From Piezodorus guildinii (lineage: Eukaryota > Arthropoda > Insecta > Hemiptera > Pentatomidae), in assembly GCA_023052935.1 (NCBI GenBank), contig CM041292.1, positions 203,135,799 to 203,199,798 on the forward strand: a stretch of DNA of 64,000 nt, in the 5' to 3' direction. Below the pieces are notes generated by a model. The model searched no databases. It was given only the letters and a program-made list of their open reading frames with translations, and had not been told where the DNA came from. Made by a program: the position numbers and the translations under genes. Below are positions 46,101 to 56,987 of the stretch, in pieces (positions within the stretch are counted from its first letter, which is position 1; each line of letters starts with the position of its first letter).

Positions 46101-47276
46101 TCGTTGAAAGGATTCTTAACAATTGACATTTATTGTAACCAGGATACGGTTCAAAATGGAAGAGAACCTCCATTTTTGAGTCGATTCTCCTTTTAAAAGG
46201 ATACGAATCGAAATAAATCACTGGTAACTAGGATTACCACAATAAAAAGGACACTTTTTAATATAGAAACTCTCTTCCCGATGCAAGAACCTGTCCGAAA
46301 TAACTTAAGTCTAACTGTCTATATTAGGGTGGGTGAGGTGGGTTACGCCCGAAAAGGACTAATTTACTATTTTAAAGGATATGCCCGATTTTCATATTTT
46401 AAGGACTGTTTTAAATTTTTTTTTTTTTCATTCTAAGTTAAAGTCGCCATTCTCGTTGAAAGGATTCTTAACAATTGACATTTATTGTAACCAGGATACG
46501 GTTCAAAATGGAAGAGAACCTCCATTTTTGAGTCGATTCTCCTTTTAAAAGGATACGAATCGAAATAAATCACTGGTAACTAGGATTACCACAATAAAAA
46601 GGACACTTTTTAATATAGAAACTCTCTTCCCGATGCAAGAACCTGTCCGAAATAACTTAAGTCTAACTGTCTATATTAGGGTGGGTGAGGTGGGTTACGC
46701 CCGAAAAGGACTAATTTACTATTTTAAAGGATATGCCCGATTTTCATATTTTAAGGACTGTTTTAAATTTTTTTTTTTTTCATTCTAAGTTAAAGTCGCC
46801 ATTCTCGTTGAAAGGATTCTTAACAATTGACATTTATTGTAACCAGGATACGGTTCAAAATGGAAGAGAACCTCCATTTTTGAGTCGATTCTCCTTTTAA
46901 AAGGATACGAATCGAAATAAATCACTGGTAACTAGGATTACCACAATAAAAAGGACACTTTTTAATATAGAAACTCTCTTCCCGATGCAAGAACCTGTCC
47001 GAAATAACTTAAGTCTAACTGTCTATATTAGGGTGGGTGAGGTGGGTTACGCCCGAAAAGGACTAATTTACTATTTTAAAGGATATGCCCGATTTTCATA
47101 TTTTAAGGACTGTTTTAAATTTTTTTTTTTTTCATTCTAAGTTAAAGTCGCCATTCTCGTTGAAAGGATTCTTAACAATTGACATTTACTGTAACCAGGA
47201 TACGGTTCAAAATGGAAGAGAACCTCCATTTTTGACTCGATTCTCCTTTTAAAAGGATACGAATCGAAATAAATCA
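43177..47276 (+). repeat. Satellite segment 4, homogeneous 352-bp subtype
   Basis: About 11.6 monomers with steps of 352 bp (one of 353) measured at the CCCGATGCAAG site: 43464 region, then 44516, 44868, 45220, 45572, 45924, 46277, 46629, 46981. Within the run an AAGAAC/AAGAAG variant and an ATTTTTG(A/T)-type homopolymer change define two homogenised blocks (43180-44400 and 44400-47100). Confidence 0.9.
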
Positions 47277-47650
47277 AAATTAGTCCTTTTCGGGCGTAAC
47301 CCACCTCACCCACCCTAATATAGACAGTTAGACTTAAGTTATTTCGGACAGCTTCTTGCATCGGGAAGAGAGTTTCTATATTTAAAAGAGTCCTTTTTAG
47401 TATGGTAATCCTAGTTACCATTGATTAATTTCGATCCGTATCCTTTTTAAAAGGAGAATCGAGTCAAAAATGGAGGTTTTCTTCCATTTTGAACCGTATC
47501 CTGGTTACAATAAATGTCAATTGTTAAGAATCCTTTCAACGAGAATGGCGACTTTAACTTATAATGAAAAAAACAAAAATTAAAACAGTCCTTAAAATAT
47601 GAAAATCGGGCATATCCTTTGAAATAGTAAATTAGTCCTTTTCGGGCGTA
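47277..47650 (-). repeat. Satellite segment 5, terminal inverted monomer
   Basis: Roughly one monomer in the original orientation. It starts by the same junction as at 42594 and ends in the TTAGTCCTTTTCGGGCG block at the array edge. Confidence 0.85.
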
Positions 47651-48840
47651 AATAATGTCAAAATTACTAGGTTATTATAATCAGTAACGATTACTATAAT
47701 AACGAGGATGGCGAAAACAAATATCAATTTTCGAGGAGAAAAAATGGCATTGTTATATACGAATTTGAAGATCTTCAAGGGACTAGCATATTCATATGAA
47801 TAATCAAGATTCTTCTAAAACATATTTTTTGGTCTGCCTCGACATTCGTCTTCAATGCTTTGAAATTTTTAAGGAGATTGTAGAAAAAACAAAAAAAAAA
47901 AAATCAGAGAACAAGAGCCTGGGATAACAATGGGAGACAACAACAAACAGGCGAGCGAGGTTATTCAGTTAGCAGTTAGAGCTAGTTAGAAGCACAAAGA
48001 CGCCACAATCGACACCTGAAAAAAAGGCTATTATAGAGGTGTCAGTGTGTCAGCTGAGATCAGATAAGGAAGGCACACACCCTTTGTCCTACATGTATTG
48101 TCTCTGCCTCACCAGTCGGGTGTGCCCTGCCTCAGCCCTCGATCTGCCCATCGGTCCAAGTTCTAATATAATGTCTTGTGATTCACTGTTTCCTATTCAA
48201 CTTCCATTTAAAACAAAATCGTCAAATAGATCAGATGACAGAACTACAAAACACTATTTTCTCCAGAAAGGATTATTCTCAGTGCTCCGAAATATTTGCA
48301 ATTCGACCGCCCCAGACAGGAGTAACGTGAGGATCAATACTCGGCCCTTCACTATACATTATATATAAATACGGCACACCCACATCTCTGAGAGACTGAC
48401 TGCTTATCATGTAAGAAACATTTCCTAAATAATGACCTTTACCTAATATAATCTCATTTACGAAATCGCTGACTATGTTTACAAAATAGAACTCACTAAA
48501 GAAAATATAATCAACTTATGTAAAAACACATACACGTCGAATATCGCATAGTTACAAAATTAAAATGACATTTCTCACTTGAACACAGTCAATAAGCTTT
48601 GGATCGAAGGATGATTTGGGACCCCATCATTCCAAATCCAAAAAATTAAAATTTAAGACTGAGGATATAATATGTAAATGTAAACAAATGTACACAAGTT
48701 TAGTTTACATGTTGTAAATTGTAAATGTATTACTTGTAAATGTTGAAAAAAGTCTCGCAAATTTACGACTCAACGAAAAACGCAGCTTAACAAAAACCAG
48801 AACATTTTTAATCCAACTTAGTAAGTATACTAAGAGAAAC
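47651..48840. other. Unassigned
   Basis: Unique-looking DNA. 47920-48200 is GC-richer (GAGCGAGG, TGTGTCAGCTGAG) and holds a 109-codon frame at 48039-48368 that I do not recognise. It could be a decayed LTR or an exon-like remnant. 48400-48840 is AT-rich. Confidence 0.3.
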
Positions 48841-48852
48841 ACCTTGGTAGGT

Positions 48853-49597
48853 GCCGAGCCACGTGGGAATTACCGGTAACGAGCTTGCGGACCGGGCAGC
48901 GAAGCAGGCGCTCACACTGCCAGGGAGAGGAACAGCCATCTTGACCCCGTCTGAACTCAGTGAACCGCTCAGAAAGCAAGAAGATGACCGATGGCAGAAA
49001 ATGTGGGACGATATCCATGTAAGCAAACTGAAGCATATAAAACAAACAGTGAAACCCTGGTCTACATCTAGCCGTAGCAGCCGGAGGGAGGAGGTCGCGT
49101 TGACCCGGCTTAGGATAGGACACTCGCGGCTGAGGCAAGCTTATCTTTTTGCTAGGCAGCCGGTGCCCCAGTGCCAGCACTGTGATGGAACCCTTACCAT
49201 TCGGCATATTTTTCAAGAATGCCCTTATTGTTCATCACACCTGAATAAAATTGGACTAAGCACGAATATTTCAGCGGTGCTGGGTGAAAGAGAGGAAACC
49301 ATTGAATTAGTTTTTGATTTTCTTAAGGAGCAGTCACTATTATCGAAATGATAAAGACCATTCCTAGTCAGTTAGCATTACTAGTATTAGCTTTTTAAAC
49401 TATTGTTTACATAAAAATATTTTTTCTTTCTTTATTTTTTTTTTATTTATTTATTTTATTTTATTTTATTTATTTCTTTCTCTCAATCACTCATTACCTA
49501 ATAGTTCTTTCTTATATAGGTTGAATATGCATATAGTGTCTAGGCGTTGATGACCTTAGGGTTTTACGCCTTAAAACCAAAACAAACAAACAAACAA
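48853..49597 (+). pseudogene. I-like LINE 3' end: RNase H tail and zinc finger, with TSD
   Basis: 5'-truncated insertion bounded by a perfect 12-bp repeat ACCTTGGTAGGT (48841-48852, 49598-49609). The frame to 49351 begins in the last RNase H motif (PSHVGITGNELADRAAKQA), continues with TRLRIGHSRLRQAYLF, and a CQHCDGTLTIRHIFQECP finger-like motif (C-x2-C-x8-H-x4-C), then about 40 residues to a TGA at 49349. This order is typical of I-superfamily LINEs that carry RNase H. The GTG at 48851 is not a real start; translation was continuous with the missing upstream ORF. The 3' UTR ends with TTTTACGCCTTAAAACC and (CAAA)n. The open frame implies a fairly recent insertion. Confidence 0.85.
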
Positions 49598-49807
49598 ACC
49601 TTGGTAGGTAATTAGTAAAACTAAAATATATCTACCAAAATATAAATTTCATTTTCCGTTTTTATAATATACTTCATGGATACATTATATGCCTGGTAAA
49701 AGATACAGCTATGACTGAAATGTCTATTAATGTTTGATATAAATCACGGTACTCGAATCTAAGTCAAAGAACAGATGATGAGGATACTGGGGAGAGTAGG
49801 GAATAAA

Positions 49808-49853
<46 letters not shown>
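49808..49853. repeat. (AT)n microsatellite
   Basis: About 46 bp of AT dinucleotide repeat. Confidence 0.95.
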
Positions 49854-49857
<4 letters not shown>

Positions 49858-49973
49858 TAATACTCATTGCCCGAGATTGTGGCAGATTGTATTATTTCTA
49901 TATAAAACAATTTAAAACAATCTGCTTGCATCTCCCCTTACAAAAATCTTGCATATGCCCTGAGGATACTGTT

Positions 49974-50888
49974 TTTACTTTCACTTACTATATATAGTAA
50001 GGGGAAGTATTGCGATCGTAAAAATTTTTGAATTCCAGTTATCAACGGAAATACACGTTTTAGGGTCCCCTGAGTCCAAATAACCAAGTCCCGCAAAAAG
50101 GTCTGTGTGTGTGTGTGTGGTAACTCCTGGGCGGAAACCGTAAGTCCTATGAAACTGAAATTTCATATTTATGACAACTATACGCCCGAGACGTCACAAA
50201 ACTTTTTTCTTTAAAAATCAGCTGACCAGAAGAGCCACTTTATACCATGCATTTTGCACCTTTTTTCGATTTTCTCGAAAACGGTTCCGACGATTTTGAT
50301 TAAACTCGCTATATCGATGTAAAATTTAATGGGCTTTAATATCATGTAGGTTTTATTCTGAAAAAAATGGTCTGACAGGGCTTAAATGCCAATATTTTAA
50401 ATTTTCTTTCTCTAAAGTACCTTTAATTATGTTGATTCAATAAAAATAACTATATCATCTTGTTAGCATTGATAATTAACTGCTAAATATGCAAGTTGAG
50501 CGAAATTAATAAACAACCAAAGGAGAATACAGAAAAAATATTTTTTTAATGCAATTTTTCGTTTTTGAATATAAGAGCAGTAATATACATGTATGATATA
50601 CCGTTGGAGAGCTAGAGATTTTAGAAAACTTATTATCTCATACAGAAGCTTTTAAAATTTAATAGAGAGCGATGAAATGAACATAAAACTAACTGATTAT
50701 TTTAGATAATAATATAATAGATTTTTTAATGAAACACATGTTTCTATAGAAATTCTATTTAATTAATTCCTTAATAGTTTAACGTATTTTTATCTCTAAC
50801 TGTATTCGAAAATTCTTTCATTGAATGGAAGTTCTTATTCTTTCAAAAATGGAGGTAAGTGAAAGTCGTGTGTTGCTCGCAGATTTTT
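49974..50888 (-). mobile_element. HINE-like family, copy G, near full length
   Basis: About 915 bp: hairpin end CTTACTATATATAGTAAG at the left, (GT)n at 50104-50119, right end GAAAGTCGTGTGTTGCTCGCAGA with part of the CCCGCACCAGA end lost. An extra ~18 bp sits near 50825. Confidence 0.8.
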
Positions 50889-51034
50889 TTCTTTTCGTAA
50901 GTCTGATATGCCATATCATATTCCCAAAGTAACATTACTATTTAAAAAATAACATTAATGATCAGGATAACTCTCATTAAAGAAATAGTAAAAAATACAT
51001 CAAACGGATACTTTTTAAATAGTAAATCAATCCC

Positions 51035-51334
51035 ATATAAGAAGACCTTAAGGTATGGTCTCAGAAATGGAGAATTTAAATAAATCCAGACAGCTCCCGC
51101 CAAATAAACTTCACTCTCCGCCGTATACCTAAAACCTTATTGCCTTACAGTATCCTTTAAAATACTTTGCTTATCCCAAACGAACAGATCCGTATTAGAC
51201 AACCACACTCAAGACTGTGACGACAAGAAAATGTTCTCCGCTTTCAGTTATTTAAACATTTACTAAACAGGCGCTCTAACCTTCCTCTTAACTACAAAAC
51301 GCTCAACTAAATTACAATCACAAGACCTATCAGG
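51035..51334 (+). mobile_element. Jockey-A LINE, left part, interrupted by SINE-1
   Basis: Decayed coding sequence from the LEVWSQKWRI region to IIRPI; many frameshifts. About 130 bp of the element is missing across the SINE-1 insertion that follows. Confidence 0.7.
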
Positions 51335-51640
51335 ACGGGGTCACCTGTAGCATGGTGGTTAGCATAACAGCCTCTTATGCCAAAGATCCCGGGTTCAAAC
51401 CCGCAGGTAGGTAGCCCTTAGATTTTTAAAAGGAGTAAAAACTCCTTAATTATGCCATCCTTCGGAGGGGACGTTAAAAGTTGGTCCCGAGCCTGTGCGA
51501 TGCGGACATATGCTACCTGAGTACTCGTTAAAGATCCCTATCTTAATTAAACCTGGATAGGCAAAATTTAGGACTCCCACTGTAGCATCCTCCGATTAGC
51601 CATAGTAACATAAAGTGACGTTAAATAAATATACAAAACT
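51335..51640 (+). mobile_element. SINE-1, full length
   Basis: The best plus-strand copy: head GGGTCACCTGTAGCATGG, A-box region GTGGTTAGCATAACAGCC, B box GGGTTCAAACCCG, body with GGACGTTAAAAGTTGGTCCC, CTCGTTAAAGATCCC, CCTGGATAGGCAAAATTTAGG, and tail AAGTGACGTTAAATAAATA. About 305 bp. It is inserted in a Jockey-A remnant with loss of target sequence. Confidence 0.85.
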
Positions 51641-51955
51641 AATAAACTCATCAATCACAGTCTTAATATTCCATATGTAGCTGATTTGGCCCGAACCAGG
51701 TATCACTTCTTCCATAACAAACTTTACTCCCACTCTAACCCAATAGTTTCAATCATCGTTTCCTCTTCCATTCATGAAAATCCTCCAAGACGTCTGAAAA
51801 CAAGATGGTCTCGAGTCCTACTGGTTTAGAATAGTTACTAGAGCCAATGGGTAGTTTATGTACAAGGTTGTTTCATACCTATTGTCTATTAGCATGTTAC
51901 TGATTATATTATTTAATACAGCTGTATATGTCAATAAATAATAAATACTAAATAA
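51641..51955 (+). mobile_element. Jockey-A LINE, right part
   Basis: NKLINHSLNIPYVADLARTR-like coding sequence, then the PRRLKTRWSRVLLV end, a CCAATGGGTAGT 3' UTR motif and an AATAAATAATAAATA end. Confidence 0.7.
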
Positions 51956-52024
51956 TATCCAAAAGGAGACAGGAATGGACTAATTTAGTTATTAACTTTT
52001 GAAACGTAAAGAAAAAAATATAAT

Positions 52025-52318
52025 AAGTACCTGTAGCTAGGTGGCTAGCATAACAGCCTCCTATGCCAAAGGTCACGAGTTCAAACCCGCAGGTGGTCCT
52101 AGGATTTTTTAATGGGAGTAAAAAATCCATAGTTATGCCGTCCTTCGGAGGGGACGTTAAAAGCTGGTCCCGAGCCTGAGCGATGTCAGGTACTCGTTAA
52201 AGATCCCTATCCTAATAAAACCTAGATATGCAAAATTTAGGACTACCACTGTATCATCATGGTCCGATAACCCATAGTAGCATAAAGTGACTTTAAATAA
52301 ATAAACAAACAAACAAAA
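52025..52318 (+). mobile_element. SINE-1, near full length
   Basis: Head GGTGGCTAGCATAACAGCC, B box GAGTTCAAACCCG, complete body and an AAATAAATAAACAAACAAACA tail. Confidence 0.8.
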
Positions 52319-52694
52319 ATATAATAAGCACAACATTCACTGAATTGCAAAAAAAAAAAAAAAAATACACGCAAATAAACTTATCAGTGAGAAGGCTGTG
52401 GAATTACGTTGTGTATACAGAAAGACAGCTGTGGATTATTCGTCAGGCCGTGACTGCCACACTTCCTTTCTGGATCAACACATCCGGCTCAGCTGTCGTC
52501 TTGCTTAAATTATTCTCAATCAATGTATTAATAGCTTAATGACTGGCCGAAGCCCGTGCTACGGTTTGTGGTGTGAATGCTGCGTAAGGAATTCGGCCAT
52601 TTAAGCTGACTGGACTACATTGATAGAGCAAATAATAGTTTTTATAGCTCTCATATCATTAAGTTATTAATATTTTTTATTTTTTCACAAGAAA
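52319..52694. other. Unassigned
   Basis: A 64-codon frame at 52345-52539 starts in an A run and is not recognised. GC-richer sequence at 52380-52610 has no known relatives in the window. Confidence 0.3.
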
Positions 52695-53222
52695 CTCTCA
52701 GTAGATACTGATTACCAGAACGTTCAAAACTTCCAATTTATTACAAAAATCTCATTTACGCTACCATCATCAGACCCGTCTGGACATACGTAATTGAGCT
52801 TTGGGGCTCTACTAAACCATCTAATTCCTCTCGTATTCAATCATTGCAATCCAAAATCCTTCGCAAAATCCTATATGTCCCTTATTTCGTTTCGAATAAA
52901 ATCATCCATAATGACATAAATATCCCATTTGACGCAGAACTATCCCAAAACAGATATATATATTTTAATTCCAAACACGAATTCCGAACCACACGAATCC
53001 TCTTGTAGGCGACTTATCATTCCCATCTATTCCTGACAACTCTTCGGGGCGATTGAAAAGACTACGGCCCGAGACTTATAAATTAAATTGACATTGAAGT
53101 GCTACCACTGGGTAGTTCTTCATAAGACATTTTCAAGCCCATAATTGTAATTAGCCCATTTACTTATTTCGTTTATTATAACTACAGTTGTAAATATCAA
53201 TAAAATGTTTTAAAAAAAAAAA
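52695..53222 (+). pseudogene. Jockey-A-type LINE 3' fragment
   Basis: RSKLPIYYKNLIYATIIRPVWTYVIELWGSTKPS region, LRKILYVPYFVSNKIIH, then frame loss, the SGRLKRLRPETYK-like end, the CTACCACTGGGTAGTTC 3' UTR and an A-rich tail at 53205-53222. It is closest to the copies at 1388 and 9505 (GGGTAGTTTCTT(C/C) variant). Inactive. Confidence 0.75.
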
Positions 53223-53269
53223 TTCAATGCATCTATATATAATATTTCAACTTTTCTATTTAGTGGGCT

Positions 53270-53460
53270 TTTTTAAAAGTCCTTAGATATGCCGTCCTTC
53301 GGAAGGGACGTTAAAAGGTGGTCCCGAGCCTGTGCGATGTCAGGTACTCTTTAAAGATCCCTATCCTAATAAAACCTGGGTAGGCAAAATTTAGAACTCC
53401 CACTGTAGTATAGACCGATTAGCCATAGTAGCATGAAGTGACGTTAAATAAATAAAATAA
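53270..53460 (+). mobile_element. SINE-1, 5'-truncated
   Basis: Body and tail only (CCTTCGGAAGGGACGTTAAA to AGTGACGTTAAATAAATAA); tRNA-like head missing. Confidence 0.75.
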
Positions 53461-53692
53461 GCAAACTAAGTGATAATCAAAACTGATAAGTGTATTATAG
53501 CCATCATGAAAACATGTTTTTTTATAGAAACACTATTTTAAGAAATTAAACATTATTTATAACAAAAGTTTATAGAAAATACGGCAATTAAATAGTTTTA
53601 GCTTATCCAATTATGAAAAGTATATAAATTTAAATAGATTATTTGGAAACAGCCTCTTCTTTTAACCATCATTCATTTATTTTTCATTATAA

Positions 53693-53737
53693 ACAATTTA
53701 CGTTTCGGGGCTTATACGCCTGATCTTCAGAATTTTC
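53693..53737 (-). ncRNA. Hammerhead-like motif, family IV unit 1
   Basis: Minus strand: AATT-CTGAAGA-TCA-GGC[GTATAA]GCC-CC-GAAACGTA-AATT. Position 7 is A, allowed in the CUGANGA consensus. AATT/AATT forms inner stem I, GUA is the cleavage triplet and ACGT is self-complementary. The outer two stem II pairs are broken (CA against CC), so activity is doubtful. Confidence 0.55.
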
Positions 53738-54116
53738 GGTCATCCAATAAAAAAACATCTTTTATTATTGTCAAAATTCTTAAAATCCGTATATAATTTA
53801 ATAATGGTCATTTTTTTTTTCTACTTTTTAGCTATTAAAAATTTTAAAATTGTAATAGTTAATAGATATAAAGTAGAAGAAAAGCAGCTGTAATTTGCTT
53901 GGGAATTACGTAAATATACCCAAAATTTTCTAACAAAGAACCATATTCTCTGAGGAATACAAACTTAATATTTTTAGGACAGGTGGAAGGTCAAAAGTGT
54001 GGACGAAATTGAAATCCTTTATTTGCATTTATCCAATTATGAATATATTATTCGGAACAGTCTCTTCTATTTTATTTATATTTTTATTTATCATAACATA
54101 TATAAACCATGATTAT

Positions 54117-54166
54117 TAAAACATTACGTTTCGAGGTGCCTTATGCCTCATCTTCAGATCTTTAAA
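54117..54166 (-). ncRNA. Hammerhead-like motif, family IV unit 2
   Basis: Minus strand: GAT-CTGAAGA-T-GAGG[CATAAGGCA]CCTC-GAAACGTA-ATG. Stem II has four clean pairs; the core is CUGAAGA and GAAA; the site is GUA. Stem I is AT-rich with a mismatch (AAAGAT against ATGTTT). Plausible but weaker than families I-III. Confidence 0.55.
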
Positions 54167-54354
54167 TATCATTTATTTCCACATTATATCCTAATAAAGG
54201 TCATTTAATATTGTAATATTATTCATATTAAGTTCCTATATATGAGTAATTCTGTCATTCTGTTAAAATAATTTTCATTAGACATTAAATAATAATCATT
54301 TCATTGTCACATATTAATTCTTTCAACATTTTGCTGCTGAACACTTACAACTAC

Positions 54355-55375
54355 CTTGTAGACTCCAAGTTGTAGCAACTGAATAATAACACGCATTTTC
54401 TACCTTTAACCGGGACTTTATTTCTTTATGGATTTCATTTTTTCTAGTTATCATTGAACCTAAATACTTGAATTTCACTACGTGTTCAAAAGTATGACCT
54501 GAAATATTAATATCATCAAGATTTCTGCAATTAATCATATATTTCGTCTTATCGGTATTTAATTCGACACCTATTTGTTTACCGGTTTTTATTAACACAC
54601 TTGTATTTAGTTGTATAGTTTCCGTGTTTTCACCTTGCAGTACCAAATCATCGGCATACCCCAAAACCGGAATCTTGTCGCCCATATTTAAGGCTTTCTC
54701 GTTACACATCACATTTTTTATGACATTTTCTAAGGCTATATTAAACAAAACAGGTGAAAGTGAGTCACCCTGTTTCAAACCCGATCGCACCTCACATTTC
54801 TCGGAGTAATTATGACCGATTCTAACTTTATGAAATGTTTCCGACAAACACATCTCTACTAGGTTTACTAACTTTTTAGGTATCCACTGTTCAATCATGA
54901 TGTTATATAGCTTCTGACGGTCTATGGAATCATAAGCCTTTTTAAAATCGATATAAAGTTTATGGACTACACCGTTGTATTCCAGCTTCTTCTCTAATAT
55001 TTGATCAATAGTCGAGCGATTCCACCTAAAACCACATTGGTAGTCTCCGATAATTTCCTCAGCGTATTCCGTGATTCGGCTAGTTAGTATTGACGAGAAT
55101 ATTTTATAGTATACTGGGAGAAGAGAGATCCCACGATAGTTGTTACAATCCGTCCTCGGACCTTTTTTGTGAATCGGAATAAGTATTGATTCTTTCCATT
55201 CTTCGGGTATTTTTTCATTTTCCCAGATCTTTTTAACTAAAACATATAATTTGGAAACGCCAGCTTCTCCACACGCTTTGATTAATTCACTCGTGATATT
55301 ATCATTTCCTGCAGCTTTATACCGTTTTAATTTTCCTATCGCCATTTCAACTTCCTCTTTACTCGGTGCGTCTAC
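54355..55375 (-). pseudogene. RTE-A LINE, RT domain fragment with fingers and palm
   Basis: The most 5'-extended RTE-A copy. The minus-strand frame 55345-54323 (open upstream to about 55375) holds YKAAGNDNITSELIKACGE, IPIHKKGPRTDCNNYRGISL, SRITEYAEEIIGDYQCGF, YIDFKKAYDSIDRQKLY, SGLKQGDSLSPVLFNIA, GYADDLVLQGENTE (catalytic DD at about 54650) and LNTDKTKYMI, ending shortly after EIKSRLKVENACYYSVA. Relative to the family pattern, a few residues are missing after NRSTIDQ and after MINCRN. The endonuclease upstream and the C-terminus downstream are absent; the last ~15 residues are flanking DNA. Inactive. Confidence 0.85.
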
Positions 55376-55920
55376 CCATTGATATATCTAATGATATTTT
55401 TGCGTATGGAAGCTTTTTTGAGTAAGTGTATTTCTATTTAGAAATATCCCCCTTTATCTTTTTCCTTCGAAATTGTCTTTAGGATTGATACGGTAGTATG
55501 TGTACTCGTTTTAGTACTCTAAAGTTGAGGAGCAGATCTAAATTAGAATTTGAGTAAATGTTTAACTTTAGTTATATAACTAATTAGATAATATTCTATA
55601 TGATAAACAACTTTCACTGATAGAACTAAGGATTTAACTTGTAGATCTGTATTTGAGAGTTAAGCCCTAGTTAGTCAGTGTAAGGAAGAAGTTAGCAGTG
55701 GAGTGGAGGGAAGCGATCTTGTGAAACCTGACCTAAGTGACTTCTACTGTTTCACATCGAGAGCAGGCACAGTATATCTATCTCTCTTCTCTTTTATACC
55801 CCTTCTGTAAATAAATTTGAGTCAAATTGAGCGCGAGGAGACGACAGCTAATGTTACTGAATCGAACGACGTAAATATTATACGCGGTGTGCTAATTAAA
55901 CTATAAATGTTTTAGAAATA
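55376..55920. other. Unassigned
   Basis: Mixed-composition DNA with a GC-richer block at 55670-55870 (AGTGGAGTGGAGGGAAGCGA). No family was recognised. Confidence 0.3.
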
Positions 55921-56690
55921 ACTTTTTTTTATTGAGTAAAATTACAATCTGTCCCAATTTGGACATCAATAGTAGTGCTGAAAGATATCATACATACTAC
56001 ATTCATACAATATTTACACAACATAAAATTACAATAAAATATATACACAATAATGAATCAATACAATAAAGTCAAGAATTCACTTATACCTATATACACA
56101 TACACACACTCATACATACATCACATTGAGTGGAGAATCTAGCCAGTGCTAGAACTCCAATATATTAACAAAACGTCGCGGGGCCACTGCCGTTTCAACC
56201 TTCTAGGTGGGTTTTATGAATGAGTTGAGCTGGATAGGGATTGAGCTAGAGGATTAGGATGATGAAATAGGTTCTGGTGGAATTTGGAAAATATGGATGG
56301 AATTAGGTCTGAAATAAATGGAACATTAAGGTCGTGGTGCAAGGTATAGTTGGAGACATAATAAGGAGCATTTACTATTGTACGGAGGACTTTGGATTGA
56401 AAGGATTGAATGCGTTTGATGTTAGTACGTTTAGCAGTCCCCCACAGTTCAAGTCCGTAGGTCCAGATGGGCTTCAGTATTGTCTTGTAGATTAATAATT
56501 TGTTGTCAACTGTAAGTTCAGATTTTCTGTTGAGTAGTCGGTATAACTGTCCGAATCGTCGGTTGAGTTCTTGTCTTTTAAGTCTTGTATGTGGGTTCCA
56601 AGTCAATCTTTTGTCTAACAGTAAGCCAAGATACCGGACTGTATCTGAGAGAGGAATTGGTAATGAGTTGAAATAAACTGGCGGACAGGA
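55921..56690 (-). pseudogene. Jockey-B LINE 3' fragment, minus strand
   Basis: A second Jockey family. The minus-strand frame 56606-56214 encodes MTWNPHTRLKRQELNRRFG, YKTILKPIWTYGLELWGTA, RIQSFQSKVLRTIVNAPYYV and LHHDLNVPFISDLI; upstream coding (YLGLLLDKRL-like, 56640-56607) is in the same frame. The 3' UTR (56213-55930) has TATGATATCTTTC- and TGTAAATATTGTATGAATG-type sequence and ends at a T run (A tail) at 55924-55932. No YADD because of truncation. Confidence 0.8.
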
Positions 56691-56985
56691 GAAATTATAA
56701 AACTATTATTCTTCCGACGGTTCTTTATTGATGTGAAACGTGGCCGTTTATGTTGAAGGATGAACAACGGCTTAAAATTTTCGAATATAAAGATACTGCG
56801 TAAAATATTTGGTCCGAAGAGAGATGAGGGCACTGGGGAGTTTAGAAGGTTGCACAACGCGGAATTGCGGAGCTTGTACCCTGTGAATATAATTGAGGTG
56901 ATATCATCGCGGAGACTCTAATGGTGAACATTGGACGAGTCTCTGCAGGCGGATTTTGGTGGTATCGGCATTAAATTAATTTTGA
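56691..56985 (+). mobile_element. RTE-A LINE 3' fragment
   Basis: Plus strand: NYKTIILPTVLY-, CETWPFMLKDEQRL-, FGPKRDEGTGEFRRLHNAEL-coding segments, then a jump from ASRRL to GEHWTSLQADFGGIGI, skipping the GRPKRRWED segment. It begins exactly where Jockey-B ends. Inactive. Confidence 0.7.
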
Positions 56986-56987
56986 CA

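Larger units (their letters stand above)
35157..47650. repeat. Satellite array, ~349/352-bp monomers, with inversions
   Basis: About 12.5 kb, some 35 monomers. Each monomer contains GAGAGTTTCTATATT, an ATGGTAA-TCCTAG-TTACCAT palindrome, the 14-bp palindrome TCCTTTTAAAAGGA, a homopolymer segment of variable length and the TTAGTCCTTTTCGGGCG block. Two main subtypes occur: 349 bp (homopolymer inside AGAATAn, CCACCACACCC) and 351-353 bp (TTAGAATGA, CCACCTCACCC). Orientation switches at about 40331, 40570-40590, 42594, 43177 and 47277. The ~84-codon frame repeated in each monomer is a by-product: it is lost in many monomers by single-base changes and has no recognised relatives. Confidence 0.95.
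53600..54200 (-). mobile_element. Family IV hammerhead-bearing tandem repeat (dimer)
   Basis: Two related units in direct orientation, their HHR cores 427 bp apart. Shared landmarks, in order on the plus strand: TATCCAATTATGAA (53605, 54030), TT(A/C)GGAAC/GGAAACAG(C/T)CTCTTCT (53643, 54052), TACGTTTCG (53699, 54125), ATCTTCAG (53723, 54150) and GGTCATTT (53804, 54198). Non-coding. A tandem dimer of short HHR units is the arrangement described for Penelope-like LTR repeats and metazoan retrozymes. Confidence 0.65.

Noticed and set aside
35157..47650. CRISPR-like or bacterial repeat array
   Set aside because: Repeats are ~350 bp with no unique spacers, and the context is eukaryotic transposon DNA.
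48808..49216. Minus-strand frames of 72 and 128 codons
   Set aside because: They are antisense to the I-like LINE coding end, which has clear RNase H and zinc-finger motifs on the plus strand.
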